A DNA stretch of 10,817 nt from Clostridia bacterium (lineage in GTDB: Bacteria; Bacillota; Clostridia; HGM11514): assembly GCA_900757255.1 (NCBI GenBank), contig CAAENE010000281.1, forward strand, positions 1 to 10,817. Reading direction: 5' to 3'. The notes below the pieces were generated by a model. That model was given only the letters and a program-made list of their open reading frames with translations, made no database searches and was not told where the DNA came from. Positions within the stretch are counted from its first letter, which is position 1. Each line of letters begins with the position of its first letter. The position numbers and the translations under genes were made by a program. Positions 1 through 7,151 of this stretch are shown one piece after another.

Positions 1-646
1 GCTGATGAGTCGGCTGTTTGTCTTCGTACCAATCCACATAAGCAAGGCTCCAAAAGATTGTCTTATAGCCTAACTGCTGCGCATTTTTTAAATTATTTTC
101 ACTGTATTTCCCCTGCGGGGGGCGATAGAATTTTTCCAATTCCTGTCCGGTCACCTCTTTGTAGGCGTCCTCCAGCTTGGTGATTTCTTTTTTGAAGGAC
201 TCCATATCCGATATCTTTGACATATCCGGGTGGGTATAAGTATGGTTTCCGACAATGTGCCCCTCCTCGACCATGCGTTTCACCAAATCAGGATTCTCTT
301 TGATATAATTGCCTACCAGAAAAAAAGTGCCCTTGGCATTATGCTTTTTCAGCGCATCTAATATTGCCGGCGTATTTCCGTTTTCAAATCCCGCGTCAAA
401 GGTCAGGTAAATGACTTTTTGTTCCGGGCTTCCTGCATAATAGGAATCATACTGCTTCAAAAATTCTGCTGTCGCATTTCCCGTCGGTGTTTTGCCGTTT
501 TCCTTAAAGCTCAGTCCCCAGTTCGCCGATGCGTCCGCCGATGTCGCAATGGACTGCTGGCGGAAAAAGTGAAGGCCAAAGAATACCGCGATGGCAATAC
601 ATAAAAAACCGATTATCAGGTGTTTTTTTTTGACTACGAAAATCAT
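1..646 (-). CDS. PdaA-like polysaccharide (peptidoglycan) deacetylase, partial at left edge
   Basis: The start is the ATG at 646-644, preceded by GAGGTGA at 657-651. The frame stays open for 215 codons and runs off the window, so the C-terminus is missing. Residues 1-8 are basic (MIFVVKKK) and about 9-27 are hydrophobic with no clear cleavage site, suggesting a membrane anchor with an outer-face catalytic domain. NodB/CE4 landmarks are visible: TFDAG at 82-86 (D84 the likely catalytic base), NHTYTH at 134-139 (H135 and H139 metal ligands), RPPQG at 175-179, and the FWSLAYVDW block at 198-206. The final His motif lies beyond the edge. NWG near residue 42, GFENG at 86-90 and the AYVDW block match, from memory, B. 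subtilis PdaA, which N-deacetylates muramic acid during spore cortex muramic-delta-lactam formation. The second Asp of the usual TFDDG is Ala here; PdaA itself has Asn. I recognise the family well but not the exact paralogue. No convincing promoter was found in 647-733. Confidence 0.88.
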   Translation of the reverse strand, partial: MIFVVKKKHLIIGFLCIAIAVFFGLHFFRQQSIATSADASANWGLSFKENGKTPTGNATAEFLKQYDSYYAGSPEQKVIYLTFDAGFENGNTPAILDALKKHNAKGTFFLVGNYIKENPDLVKRMVEEGHIVGNHTYTHPDMSKISDMESFKKEITKLEDAYKEVTGQELEKFYRPPQGKYSENNLKNAQQLGYKTIFWSLAYVDWYEDKQPTHQ

Positions 647-733
647 ACTCTCACCTCGATGTTAATATATGAGCAGGATTTTCGCTTTATGTCTGCTCTT
701 TGGCAATATCTTTTACTTTACTTGTTTTCAATA

Positions 734-766
734 AAAAAGCAGTGAACATAACGTTCACTGCTTTTT
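734..766 (-). terminator. Rho-independent terminator of the GH16 gene
   Basis: A perfect 14-bp inverted repeat (AAAAAGCAGTGAAC at 734-747 with its complement at 753-766) encloses a 5-nt loop. Read on the minus strand, the hairpin begins a few bases after the GH16 stop codon and ends in a T run (GCTTTTTTATT). This separates the GH16 gene from the deacetylase gene downstream. On the plus strand it would also form a stem with a T run, but no plus-strand gene ends there. Confidence 0.9.
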
Positions 767-770
767 ACTC

Positions 771-2684
771 TTATTTCACTTCTTGATATAATCTGACATA
801 ATCGACATCCATCGAGGTTCCGTCTGCCGAATCATCTACCCTGCCGGCCCAGTTCAAGATTGCCGTTGAGAACCAGGGTGAAGAGGGCTGGTGGGCTGTA
901 TAAGTCGGAACGCGGTTGATCTCAGTTCCGTCAAAATAGAAAGCGATATATTCCTCGTTCCAGTCTACTCCATAAGAATGGAAATCATTGCTTAAATCTT
1001 CATTCGAACGATAGGCTTTTCCATAGGAAACCGCTTCGCCCTTTTCGCCTGCGGCTGTATGCAGCGTCATGTTAATGGTATTGGGATAATGCCCTTCGTT
1101 GATATCGATTTCATAGCCGTCCGGCGGTGTGTGCTTGCCGTTTATCATCCACCAGGCGTTATTGATCCCTTTTGCCGCGGTATAACGGTATCTGGCGTCC
1201 CAGTATCCATACGTCTGACTGAATTTCTCCGGATCGACTTTCACAGAACCGGTTGTCCATTCCCTGTCTCCCCTGTTTTCCTTTTTGGTCAGCAGGCGGA
1301 GCATTCCGTCTTTTACTTCAATATTTTCTTTCCAGCGGCTGGATAAAATATGACCGGGGCTGCCGTTTTCAGTAACCCACAGATCCCAGTCGAGATCGTC
1401 GCCGTTGAATTCGTCGCTGAAGGTCAATTCCCACTTTTTATCCGTTGGCGGGCCTGCCTGGAGCACCAGCTGCTGCAGCCGTTTCAGCATGACGGCAGCT
1501 TCTGCGCGCGTCGCGTTTGCTTTAGGCGCAAAGGTAACCTCGTCCTGCCCTTTGATAATGTTAAGCCAGGTCACCTGTTCCGCCGCGTCTTTTGCAAATT
1601 CACTGATTTCATCTTTATCCTCAAAATCTGCAAAATTGTTCTCAAAGTTCTTTAAAAATTCCGTTGATTTTTCAGATGTAATCACTGCGTTATTGATTAA
1701 TAAAGCCATTTCTTCGCGGGTGATTTCTTTGTCCGGTTCAAACTTGTTATCAATGATTGGCAAATTGAGCAGCGCGCCTGTCATGTCGGCATTTGCAACC
1801 GTTTCATAGTACCAGCTGCCCGGCTTTACGTCATCATATGGAACATATAATGTGGGTTCTTCTTGCCCCTCGCCGGGTTTTACAGTATACATATCGCCGC
1901 ACAGACGCTGTAAAATGGTAACAAATTCTGCACGTGTAATCGTTTTTTCAGGTGCAAAGGTATTTTCGTCAATTCCCTTGATTTGTTCACGCGTCGCCAT
2001 GAATTCTACATCATGTTTAGACCAGTGGCCGTCCAGGTCGGCAAACGTCACTACGGGTTTCAATGTTTCCTGGTCTACCTGTTCCTGACTGGGAGATACA
2101 TAGTAAGTGTTCCAGACAGATTCATAGTTGTCAGCTTCATTCAGCACCTCAAAGCGGATGGTGCTGCCGCGGGTTGCGCAGCCAGAGGTAATTTTTGACA
2201 ACTTGATATATTCGTTTTCCGGGTCGCCCGCAAAATCAAACGTGCCTGCTTCCACCCAGGAATTGTGCCCTTTTGAGCAATCCAGGTAAAATTCATCCAC
2301 CTGCCCGTTATGGAAGATTTCATATTTTACATTATTATCATTATTTTCTTTCCAAACCAGCTTATAGATCGAAATACGTACCTTGCCCGCCGCCTGGATA
2401 TTTGGCAGGTATGTAAGGGTCGAACCATCTGTTTCAGACCATAGGGTTTCCTGATATTCCAGGATCGGGTTTTTCAAGGTAGTGCTGAATGCCCAGGTTC
2501 CTTCCATTTTTACACTGCCGGTCAGACTGCCGCTAAAATAATCGTCCGGATTCCCGCCGGTTGCCACAAGCTCTGCCTCTTCTTCCGGCGTCATCTCATC
2601 CGCTGCGTAAACGCCGCAGAATACCGCTGAAAGTGCCATGATTAGAACCAGCAGCAGGCTGATGATTTTCCCACTTTTCTTCAT
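771..2684 (-). CDS. Secreted SLH-anchored glycoside hydrolase family 16 protein
   Basis: A 637-residue exported enzyme. The start chosen is ATG 2684-2682, preceded by GGAGGT at a 6-nt gap and opening a signal peptide (MKKSGK, then a hydrophobic stretch, cleavage likely after VYA at 25-27). A longer in-frame ATG at 2774 is rejected because that stretch contains the upstream terminator and this gene's promoter. Residues about 50-200 are beta-rich and resemble golvesin/Xly-type carbohydrate-binding domains (low certainty). Three SLH repeats follow at about 213-262, 282-333 and 351-402, with TRAE, TREE and TRAE signatures, which should bind a secondary cell-wall polymer. The C-terminal domain (about 418-637) is GH16, with the catalytic ExDxxE motif EIDINE at 525-530 (E525 likely nucleophile, D527, E530 acid/base). 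The fold hydrolyses beta-glucans, beta-galactans and similar polymers; the substrate cannot be read from sequence. It is monocistronic, with its own promoter and terminator. Confidence 0.9.
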   Translation of the reverse strand: MKKSGKIISLLLVLIMALSAVFCGVYAADEMTPEEEAELVATGGNPDDYFSGSLTGSVKMEGTWAFSTTLKNPILEYQETLWSETDGSTLTYLPNIQAAGKVRISIYKLVWKENNDNNVKYEIFHNGQVDEFYLDCSKGHNSWVEAGTFDFAGDPENEYIKLSKITSGCATRGSTIRFEVLNEADNYESVWNTYYVSPSQEQVDQETLKPVVTFADLDGHWSKHDVEFMATREQIKGIDENTFAPEKTITRAEFVTILQRLCGDMYTVKPGEGQEEPTLYVPYDDVKPGSWYYETVANADMTGALLNLPIIDNKFEPDKEITREEMALLINNAVITSEKSTEFLKNFENNFADFEDKDEISEFAKDAAEQVTWLNIIKGQDEVTFAPKANATRAEAAVMLKRLQQLVLQAGPPTDKKWELTFSDEFNGDDLDWDLWVTENGSPGHILSSRWKENIEVKDGMLRLLTKKENRGDREWTTGSVKVDPEKFSQTYGYWDARYRYTAAKGINNAWWMINGKHTPPDGYEIDINEGHYPNTINMTLHTAAGEKGEAVSYGKAYRSNEDLSNDFHSYGVDWNEEYIAFYFDGTEINRVPTYTAHQPSSPWFSTAILNWAGRVDDSADGTSMDVDYVRLYQEVK

Positions 2685-2722
2685 TTGTCTACCTCCATAT
2701 GTTAAATTTTGAATCCTTTCAT

Positions 2723-2734
2723 AATGGTACCATT
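2723..2734. promoter_or_regulatory. Perfect 12-bp palindrome over the GH16 -10 box (candidate operator)
   Basis: AATGGTACCATT is a perfect palindrome covering the whole -10 hexamer of the GH16 promoter. Its size and place fit a binding site for a dimeric repressor, but no regulator gene is in the window and only one copy was seen. The operator role is inference. Confidence 0.35.
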
Positions 2735-2752
2735 GATTTCCTTTTCTGTCAA
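2724..2752 (-). promoter_or_regulatory. Sigma-A-type promoter of the GH16 gene
   Basis: On the minus strand there is a perfect -35 TTGACA (2752-2747), a 17-bp spacer, and a -10 TACCAT (2729-2724, 4 of 6 to consensus). Transcription would start near 2717, leaving a leader of about 30 nt that contains GGAGGT. The promoter lies just beyond the gpsA terminator, as expected for an independent unit. The weak -10 suggests a possible need for activation or a regulated gene. Confidence 0.65.
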
Positions 2753-2763
2753 TTGCAAAATAG

Positions 2764-2792
2764 AAAAACGACATAAAATCAATGCCGTTTTT
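2764..2792 (-). terminator. Terminator at the end of the DUF512-der-plsY-gpsA operon
   Basis: The arms are 2764-2774 and 2782-2792 with a 7-nt loop. As minus-strand RNA it forms an 11-bp stem with one G-U wobble; as plus-strand RNA the same position is an A-C mismatch, so the element is oriented for the minus strand. It starts 7 nt after the gpsA stop codon and ends in UUUUUCUAUUUU. The stem is A/T-rich, with a GC-containing core of only about four pairs, so some read-through is possible. Confidence 0.7.
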
Positions 2793-2799
2793 TGATCGT

Positions 2800-3813
2800 T
2801 TACTGATACCAGTCTCCTGAATCCTCGGTCTTTTTATCGCGGGTCATTAAATCCAAGACTGCGTCGCGCGGCGATTTGCCTTCAAAGAGAACTGCATACG
2901 CCTGTTTTACGATCGGCATTTCAATGCCATACTTTTCCGCAAGTCCATAGGCGGCTTTGGTCGTGCGTACCCCTTCCACCACCATATGTACCTCCTCTAA
3001 TACTTTATCCAGCGGTTTTCCCTGTCCGATTAAGATTCCGGCGCGGCGGTTGCGGCTGTGCATGGAGGTACAGGTCACAATCAAATCTCCAACACCGCTC
3101 AGTCCCGCAAAGGTCTGCGCTTTGGCTCCCATCTTTACGCCCAGGCGGGACATTTCCGATAGCCCGCGGGTCATCAGCGCCGCCTTAGAATTGTCGCCAA
3201 GCCCCAGCCCGTCTGAGATACCCGCGCATAATGCAATGACGTTTTTCAGCGAGCCGCCGATTTCTACCCCTATCATGTCGGTATTGGTATAAATACGGAA
3301 ATTGGGTGACATAAAGATATCCTGGATATATTTTGCGTCTTCTTCTTTTTCAAATGATACGACATTGGTGGTTGGTATCCCCCTGCCCACCTCTTCCGCG
3401 TGGGACGGCCCTGACATCACTCCCAGATGTACGCCCTTGATTTCGTCCTTGATCACCTCGCTCAGCCGTTTATAAGTCCCCTCCTCAATACCTTTGGAGA
3501 TATTGACTACAATCTGCCCTGTGCGGTAAAACGGCGCCATGCTTTTGGCCGTCTGCCGCATGGTATGGGACGGGACGGCGGTAATCACCACTTTGGCGTC
3601 CTTCATGCACGCTTGCATATCAGAAGAAAAACTGACTTTATCGTTCAGAATCACGCCGGGCAGGAACTCTTTGTTTTCCCGGTCCCGCTTTAAATTTTCT
3701 GTTTCATAGCTTTGATACGACCAGAGCCTCACCGGGTACCCGTTTTCCGATATCAGGTGCGCCATGGCTGTTCCCCAGCTCCCCGAACCGATGACTGCAA
3801 TTATATCCTTCAT
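2800..3813 (-). CDS. gpsA: NAD(P)-dependent glycerol-3-phosphate dehydrogenase GpsA
   Basis: This cytosolic enzyme reduces dihydroxyacetone phosphate to sn-glycerol-3-phosphate, the backbone for phospholipids. At 337 residues it is the normal family length. The N-terminal Rossmann fold opens with VIGSGSWGTAMA (dinucleotide-binding loop GSGSWG at 9-14), followed by NISKGIE (104-110, K107), GPSHAEEV (135-142) and GGSLKN (186-191, K190 the likely catalytic lysine). The substrate-binding block continues with NSKAALMTRG (208-217) and LSGVGDLIVTC (238-248). The start has AGGAGG 7 nt upstream and overlaps the plsY stop codon as ATGA, so translation is probably coupled. It directly follows PlsY, which uses its product. 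It is the last gene of the operon. In many Clostridia the next gene is spoIVA; here it is the unrelated GH16 gene. No residue or length anomaly was seen. Confidence 0.97.
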   Translation of the reverse strand: MKDIIAVIGSGSWGTAMAHLISENGYPVRLWSYQSYETENLKRDRENKEFLPGVILNDKVSFSSDMQACMKDAKVVITAVPSHTMRQTAKSMAPFYRTGQIVVNISKGIEEGTYKRLSEVIKDEIKGVHLGVMSGPSHAEEVGRGIPTTNVVSFEKEEDAKYIQDIFMSPNFRIYTNTDMIGVEIGGSLKNVIALCAGISDGLGLGDNSKAALMTRGLSEMSRLGVKMGAKAQTFAGLSGVGDLIVTCTSMHSRNRRAGILIGQGKPLDKVLEEVHMVVEGVRTTKAAYGLAEKYGIEMPIVKQAYAVLFEGKSPRDAVLDLMTRDKKTEDSGDWYQ

Positions 3814-4442
3814 GCCTGTTCCTCCTTTTTATGAAAGCTGACCTTTTTTTCCTCTCCGCGGCATAGGCGTACTATATTTTTGCGGTGCATGATAATCGCT
3901 AAAACTCCCATGGCTGTAAATAATAGCCGGTAAGCCAAAATATTTCCCGGTGGATTCGGCATGATCCAGCATGCTATAATGATTCCCGCAGCGCACATAA
4001 TCGAGCTCAGTGATACAATGCGCGTCAATATCATAAACAGAATAAAAATGGCCAGTTCTAAAATCAGCATTCTCCAGTCGATAAACGCTATTACCACTGC
4101 CGAGGTCAATATCCCCTTTCCGCCTTTGAAGCGGAAATAAACCGGAAAATTATGGCCCAGGATAACGCAGATACCGGCAAAATACGGCAGATAGACCGTC
4201 AGGCTGCCAATATTGAAGGGCATCACCATCAGCATGGCAACGACTCCCTTGAGCGCATCTCCCAAAAACACCAGACCGGCCACCTTTTTGCCATAGGTTC
4301 TCAGGGTGTTTGTCATCCCTGCGTTACCGCTTCCGTGTTCGCGGATATCTTCCCCCATCAGCTTTGATATCACAATGGAGGTATTTACGCTCCCTATCAG
4401 GTATGCGGTCATTCCCAATACAATAAATAAAATCAGGTTCAT
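3810..4442 (-). CDS. plsY: Acyl-phosphate:glycerol-3-phosphate acyltransferase PlsY
   Basis: This integral membrane enzyme transfers an acyl chain from acyl-phosphate to the sn-1 position of glycerol-3-phosphate, giving lysophosphatidate. At 210 residues, mostly hydrophobic, it fits the multi-span PlsY family. The signature loops are all present: GSGNAGMTNTLR at 37-48, GHNFPVYFRFKGGKG at 96-110 (phosphate-binding glycine-rich loop), and HRKNIVRLCRGEE at 186-198 before a basic, soluble tail. The residues after GGKG read ILTSAVV, whereas many orthologues have VATxxG; I read this as lineage variation, not damage. The start ATG overlaps the der stop codon (ATGA) and its ribosome site lies within the last codons of der. 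The same overlap joins it to gpsA, so substrate production and use are translationally linked. PlsX, which would supply acyl-phosphate, is not in the window. Confidence 0.96.
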   Translation of the reverse strand: MNLILFIVLGMTAYLIGSVNTSIVISKLMGEDIREHGSGNAGMTNTLRTYGKKVAGLVFLGDALKGVVAMLMVMPFNIGSLTVYLPYFAGICVILGHNFPVYFRFKGGKGILTSAVVIAFIDWRMLILELAIFILFMILTRIVSLSSIMCAAGIIIACWIMPNPPGNILAYRLLFTAMGVLAIIMHRKNIVRLCRGEEKKVSFHKKEEQA

Positions 4443-5761
4443 TCTTTCTCCCTCTCCCGAACAATAAATTTGATTGGCACTCCGGCAAAGCCAAACGCTT
4501 CCCGGATGCGGTTTTCCAGATACCGCAAATACGAAAAATGGAACAGCTTCTTGGAATTGACGAAAAAGATAAAGGTCGGCGGTTTGATTCCCGCCTGAAC
4601 GCAGTACAGTATCTTTAACCGGCGTCCCTTATCGGTCGGCGGCTGCACCCGCGCCGTCGCATCCGACACCAAATCATTCAGCATACCGGTCGTAATCCGC
4701 ATAGAACAGTTGTTTGATACAATTTGTATCATTTCAAACAGTTTATGGACCCTCTGCCCCGTTTTTGCTGAAATAAATAAAATCGGGCAATATGTGATAA
4801 AGGCAAGCCCTTCCATCACCTGTTTGCGGTATTCCTCCATGGTCTTGTCGTCTTTTTCGACGGCGTCCCATTTATTGACAACGATAATGATACCTTTTCC
4901 CTTTTCATGCGCAAAGCCTGCGATTTTGGTATCCTGTTCTGTTACACCTTCAGTGGCATCAATCAGCAAAAGGCAGACATCGGCGCGTTCCACTGCCATC
5001 AGCGAACGGATGACGCTGTATTTTTCGATACTTTCATCCTCGATTTTACCGCGTTTGCGCATGCCCGCTGTATCGATAAAGGTATATTTCTGTCCGTCGC
5101 GGGTAAAGTGCGAATCGATTGCGTCACGGGTCGTGCCCGGAATATTGCTGACGATTACCCGGTTTTCGCCCAGAACATGATTGATCAGGGAGGATTTGCC
5201 GACATTCGGTTTACCGATAACCGCCACATGGATAACGTCCTCCTCCTCTTGCGGCTCTTCGATATCGGCAAAGTATTTTACGACCTCGTCTAAAAGGTCG
5301 CCGATACCAAGTCCGGCTGAAGCGGAAATCGCCACTGGGTCGAATTGTCCCAAATTATAAAACTCATAAAACTCCATTGGCGGCTCGCCCGGCGAATCCA
5401 CCTTGTTCACTGCCAGCACCACCGGTTTTTTGGAGCGCAGCAGCATCTGTGCGACATCGCTGTCCGCGGCGTTCAGCCCGTCCCGGACGTCCACTATAAA
5501 AATAATGACGTCTGCGCTGTCAATTGCCAGATGTGCCTGCGCGCGCATCTGCGAAAGGATGATATCTCGACTTTCCGGCTCAATTCCGCCGGTATCAATC
5601 AATGTAAAGGCTTTGCCCGTCCATTCCGCGTCCGCGTATATCCGGTCGCGCGTCACTCCCGGCGTGTCCTCCACAATGGAAATCCGTTCCCCTACAATCC
5701 GGTTGAACAGGGTCGATTTTCCCACATTCGGTCTTCCTACAATTGCTACGATTGGTTTCAT
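4439..5761 (-). CDS. der: Tandem-domain ribosome-assembly GTPase Der (EngA)
   Basis: Der is an essential GTPase that binds the 50S precursor and is needed for late large-subunit assembly. At 440 residues it has the typical length. The first G domain shows GRPNVGKST (9-17), DTPGVTRDR (32-40), DTGG (56-59), NKVD (119-122) and SAS (146-148). The second shows GKPNVGKSS (183-191), PGTTRD (208-213), DTAGM (230-234), NKWD (296-299) and SAKTG (331-335). A KH-like RNA-binding domain fills about 355-440 and ends in a charged tail (REREKE). The start has GGAGG 6 nt upstream. The gene follows the DUF512 gene after 75 nt with no clear terminator, and overlaps plsY by 4 bp. All nucleotide-binding motifs are intact in both domains. 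Confidence 0.97.
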   Translation of the reverse strand: MKPIVAIVGRPNVGKSTLFNRIVGERISIVEDTPGVTRDRIYADAEWTGKAFTLIDTGGIEPESRDIILSQMRAQAHLAIDSADVIIFIVDVRDGLNAADSDVAQMLLRSKKPVVLAVNKVDSPGEPPMEFYEFYNLGQFDPVAISASAGLGIGDLLDEVVKYFADIEEPQEEEDVIHVAVIGKPNVGKSSLINHVLGENRVIVSNIPGTTRDAIDSHFTRDGQKYTFIDTAGMRKRGKIEDESIEKYSVIRSLMAVERADVCLLLIDATEGVTEQDTKIAGFAHEKGKGIIIVVNKWDAVEKDDKTMEEYRKQVMEGLAFITYCPILFISAKTGQRVHKLFEMIQIVSNNCSMRITTGMLNDLVSDATARVQPPTDKGRRLKILYCVQAGIKPPTFIFFVNSKKLFHFSYLRYLENRIREAFGFAGVPIKFIVREREKE

Positions 5762-5775
5762 TCAGTTCCTCCCCG

Positions 5776-5834
5776 CTTTTCGCATACCCGAAAAAGGGCG
5801 GCGAAAGGTCGTATCAACCAGCCTCTGCCGGCTG
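5776..5834 (-). other. Intercistronic hairpins between the DUF512 gene and der
   Basis: The 75-nt gap can fold into two hairpins in the minus-strand mRNA. The first (AGCC at 5833-5830 with GGCT at 5823-5820, extendable by one pair) begins just after the DUF512 stop codon. The second is two-tiered: TTTCGC (5806-5801) pairs with GCGAAA (5783-5778), and an inner CCC pairs with GGG around a 6-nt loop. It ends a few bases before the der ribosome site GGGGAGG. Neither has a following U run, so they look like processing, stability or translation-control elements, not terminators. The folding was judged by eye only. Confidence 0.35.
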
Positions 5835-5836
5835 TT

Positions 5837-7129
5837 TTATCCATCAGCTCTCTCCGCGATTTTCAAAAATTCCTCATCAGAAAGCGCTGTCACTTTCACA
5901 TGTAATGCATCCTGCAGCTCCTGCAAGGTGATGTCGTCCAGAAAAATATCCTCTTCCTGTTTCAGCATATTTTTTGTAATATACAGGGTTTCCCCCAGCT
6001 CTTTACCCTTGAGCTGGGATATGAGGTCTTGCCCGGTCAGAAGTCCGGCCACTGTTATAGTTTCACCGAAAAAATGGTTTTTTATCTTGTAGGTATGCAC
6101 CTTTAGGCCCTTTGCCTTTTTGGCTGTTTTTGCGGCCAGCCGTTCCATAAAAGGGTGTGCCAGCTCTCCGGTCGCTATGCTCACTGTCCGTTCGTTTCTA
6201 TCTGCTTTCAGACGGCGTAAATCACGTTTTACATCGTGTTCCAGCGACGCCAGCATGCCAACGCCGTTTTCAATCTGGTAAAAGTCTTCGTATTCCCGGT
6301 ATTTTGGCAGCTTCACACCCGCCTTTAAATAAAATTCGTCCCCGGCGTAAATAAACCTGGTCTTGAACCGTTTGCGGCATTCCTTTTGCAGTGCCTGTAC
6401 CCTCTTTACGATATCCTGCGCGCCCGCGCGGTCAAAGCTTTTGAGCGGGTACAGCGTATCCCGGTATTTACTCAGCCCCACCGGCACAACCGATACGCTG
6501 CGGATATGCGGATAAAATTCCATTAAATCCCGAACCGTTTTGCTGAACTGTTCCCCGTCGTTGAGCCCCGGACAGGCCACGATCTGGCAGTTCATCGTAA
6601 TAGAATGTTCCGCAAAATACGCAATTTGTTCCAGAATTTGTTTTGCACGCGGATTATTCAGCATTTTTGCGCGGAGTTCCGGGTCGGTCGCATGCACCGA
6701 AATATTCACCGGGGAAATCCGCATTTTTACAACGCTCTCCATCTCGCGGCGCGTCATATTGGTCATGGTGATATAGTTCCCGTGCAGAAAAGACAGCCTT
6801 GCGTCGTCGTCCTTAAAGTACAGCGTGTCCCGCAGCCCTTTGGGCAGCTGGTCTATAAAACAGAAAACACAATGGTTACAGCAATGCTTGGCTTTTTCAA
6901 TCAGCGGGTTTTCAAATTCTATCCCCAAATCCTCATAATACTCTTTTTCTATCACTACCTCGCCGCGGCCCTCTATGTTCAGCCTGATTTCTTCGTCCGA
7001 GCACAAAAAGCGGTATTCCAGGATATCATGGAAATCCTCTCCGTTGACTGACAGAATTTTTTCTCCTGCTATCATACCTGCCTGATCCGCCAGCGATCCT
7101 TTTTCTATTGCCGATATCACCGCTCCCAT
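5837..7129 (-). CDS. PDZ / radical-SAM / DUF512 protein of unknown function
   Basis: A 430-residue cytosolic protein of the DUF512 family (the group modelled as TIGR03279). Residues about 1-60 form a PDZ-like domain (GSLADQAGMIAGEKILSVNG at 11-30). A radical-SAM type cluster motif follows: C83-x3-C87-x2-C90, then FIDQLPKGLRDTLY and KDDDARLSFLHGNYITMTN, all typical of the family. Further cysteines sit at 181 and 186. The C-terminal DUF512 region ends near residue 420. Radical-SAM chemistry is therefore likely, but the substrate is unknown; I do not assign a reaction. The start ATG has GGAGGTGA about 4 nt upstream and lies about 15 nt after the predicted transcription start, so it is the first gene of the operon. 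Its position just ahead of der is a recurrent arrangement in Clostridia, as I recall, and hints at a link with ribosome assembly or translation. Confidence 0.9.
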   Translation of the reverse strand: MGAVISAIEKGSLADQAGMIAGEKILSVNGEDFHDILEYRFLCSDEEIRLNIEGRGEVVIEKEYYEDLGIEFENPLIEKAKHCCNHCVFCFIDQLPKGLRDTLYFKDDDARLSFLHGNYITMTNMTRREMESVVKMRISPVNISVHATDPELRAKMLNNPRAKQILEQIAYFAEHSITMNCQIVACPGLNDGEQFSKTVRDLMEFYPHIRSVSVVPVGLSKYRDTLYPLKSFDRAGAQDIVKRVQALQKECRKRFKTRFIYAGDEFYLKAGVKLPKYREYEDFYQIENGVGMLASLEHDVKRDLRRLKADRNERTVSIATGELAHPFMERLAAKTAKKAKGLKVHTYKIKNHFFGETITVAGLLTGQDLISQLKGKELGETLYITKNMLKQEEDIFLDDITLQELQDALHVKVTALSDEEFLKIAERADG

Positions 7130-7151
7130 TGTTTCACCTCCGCTTCAAGCT

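Noticed and set aside
664..692. Sporulation-type promoter resemblance (CATATATT with an ACATAAA 14 bp upstream, minus strand) before the deacetylase gene
   Set aside because: The match is partial and the implied transcription start (about 657) would fall at the ribosome site, leaving almost no leader. It is not strong enough to claim sigma-E or sigma-G control.
5403..6092. A 229-codon plus-strand open frame spanning the end of the DUF512 gene and the start of der
   Set aside because: It crosses two well-supported genes on the other strand, has no promoter or ribosome site that I can see, and shows no domain.
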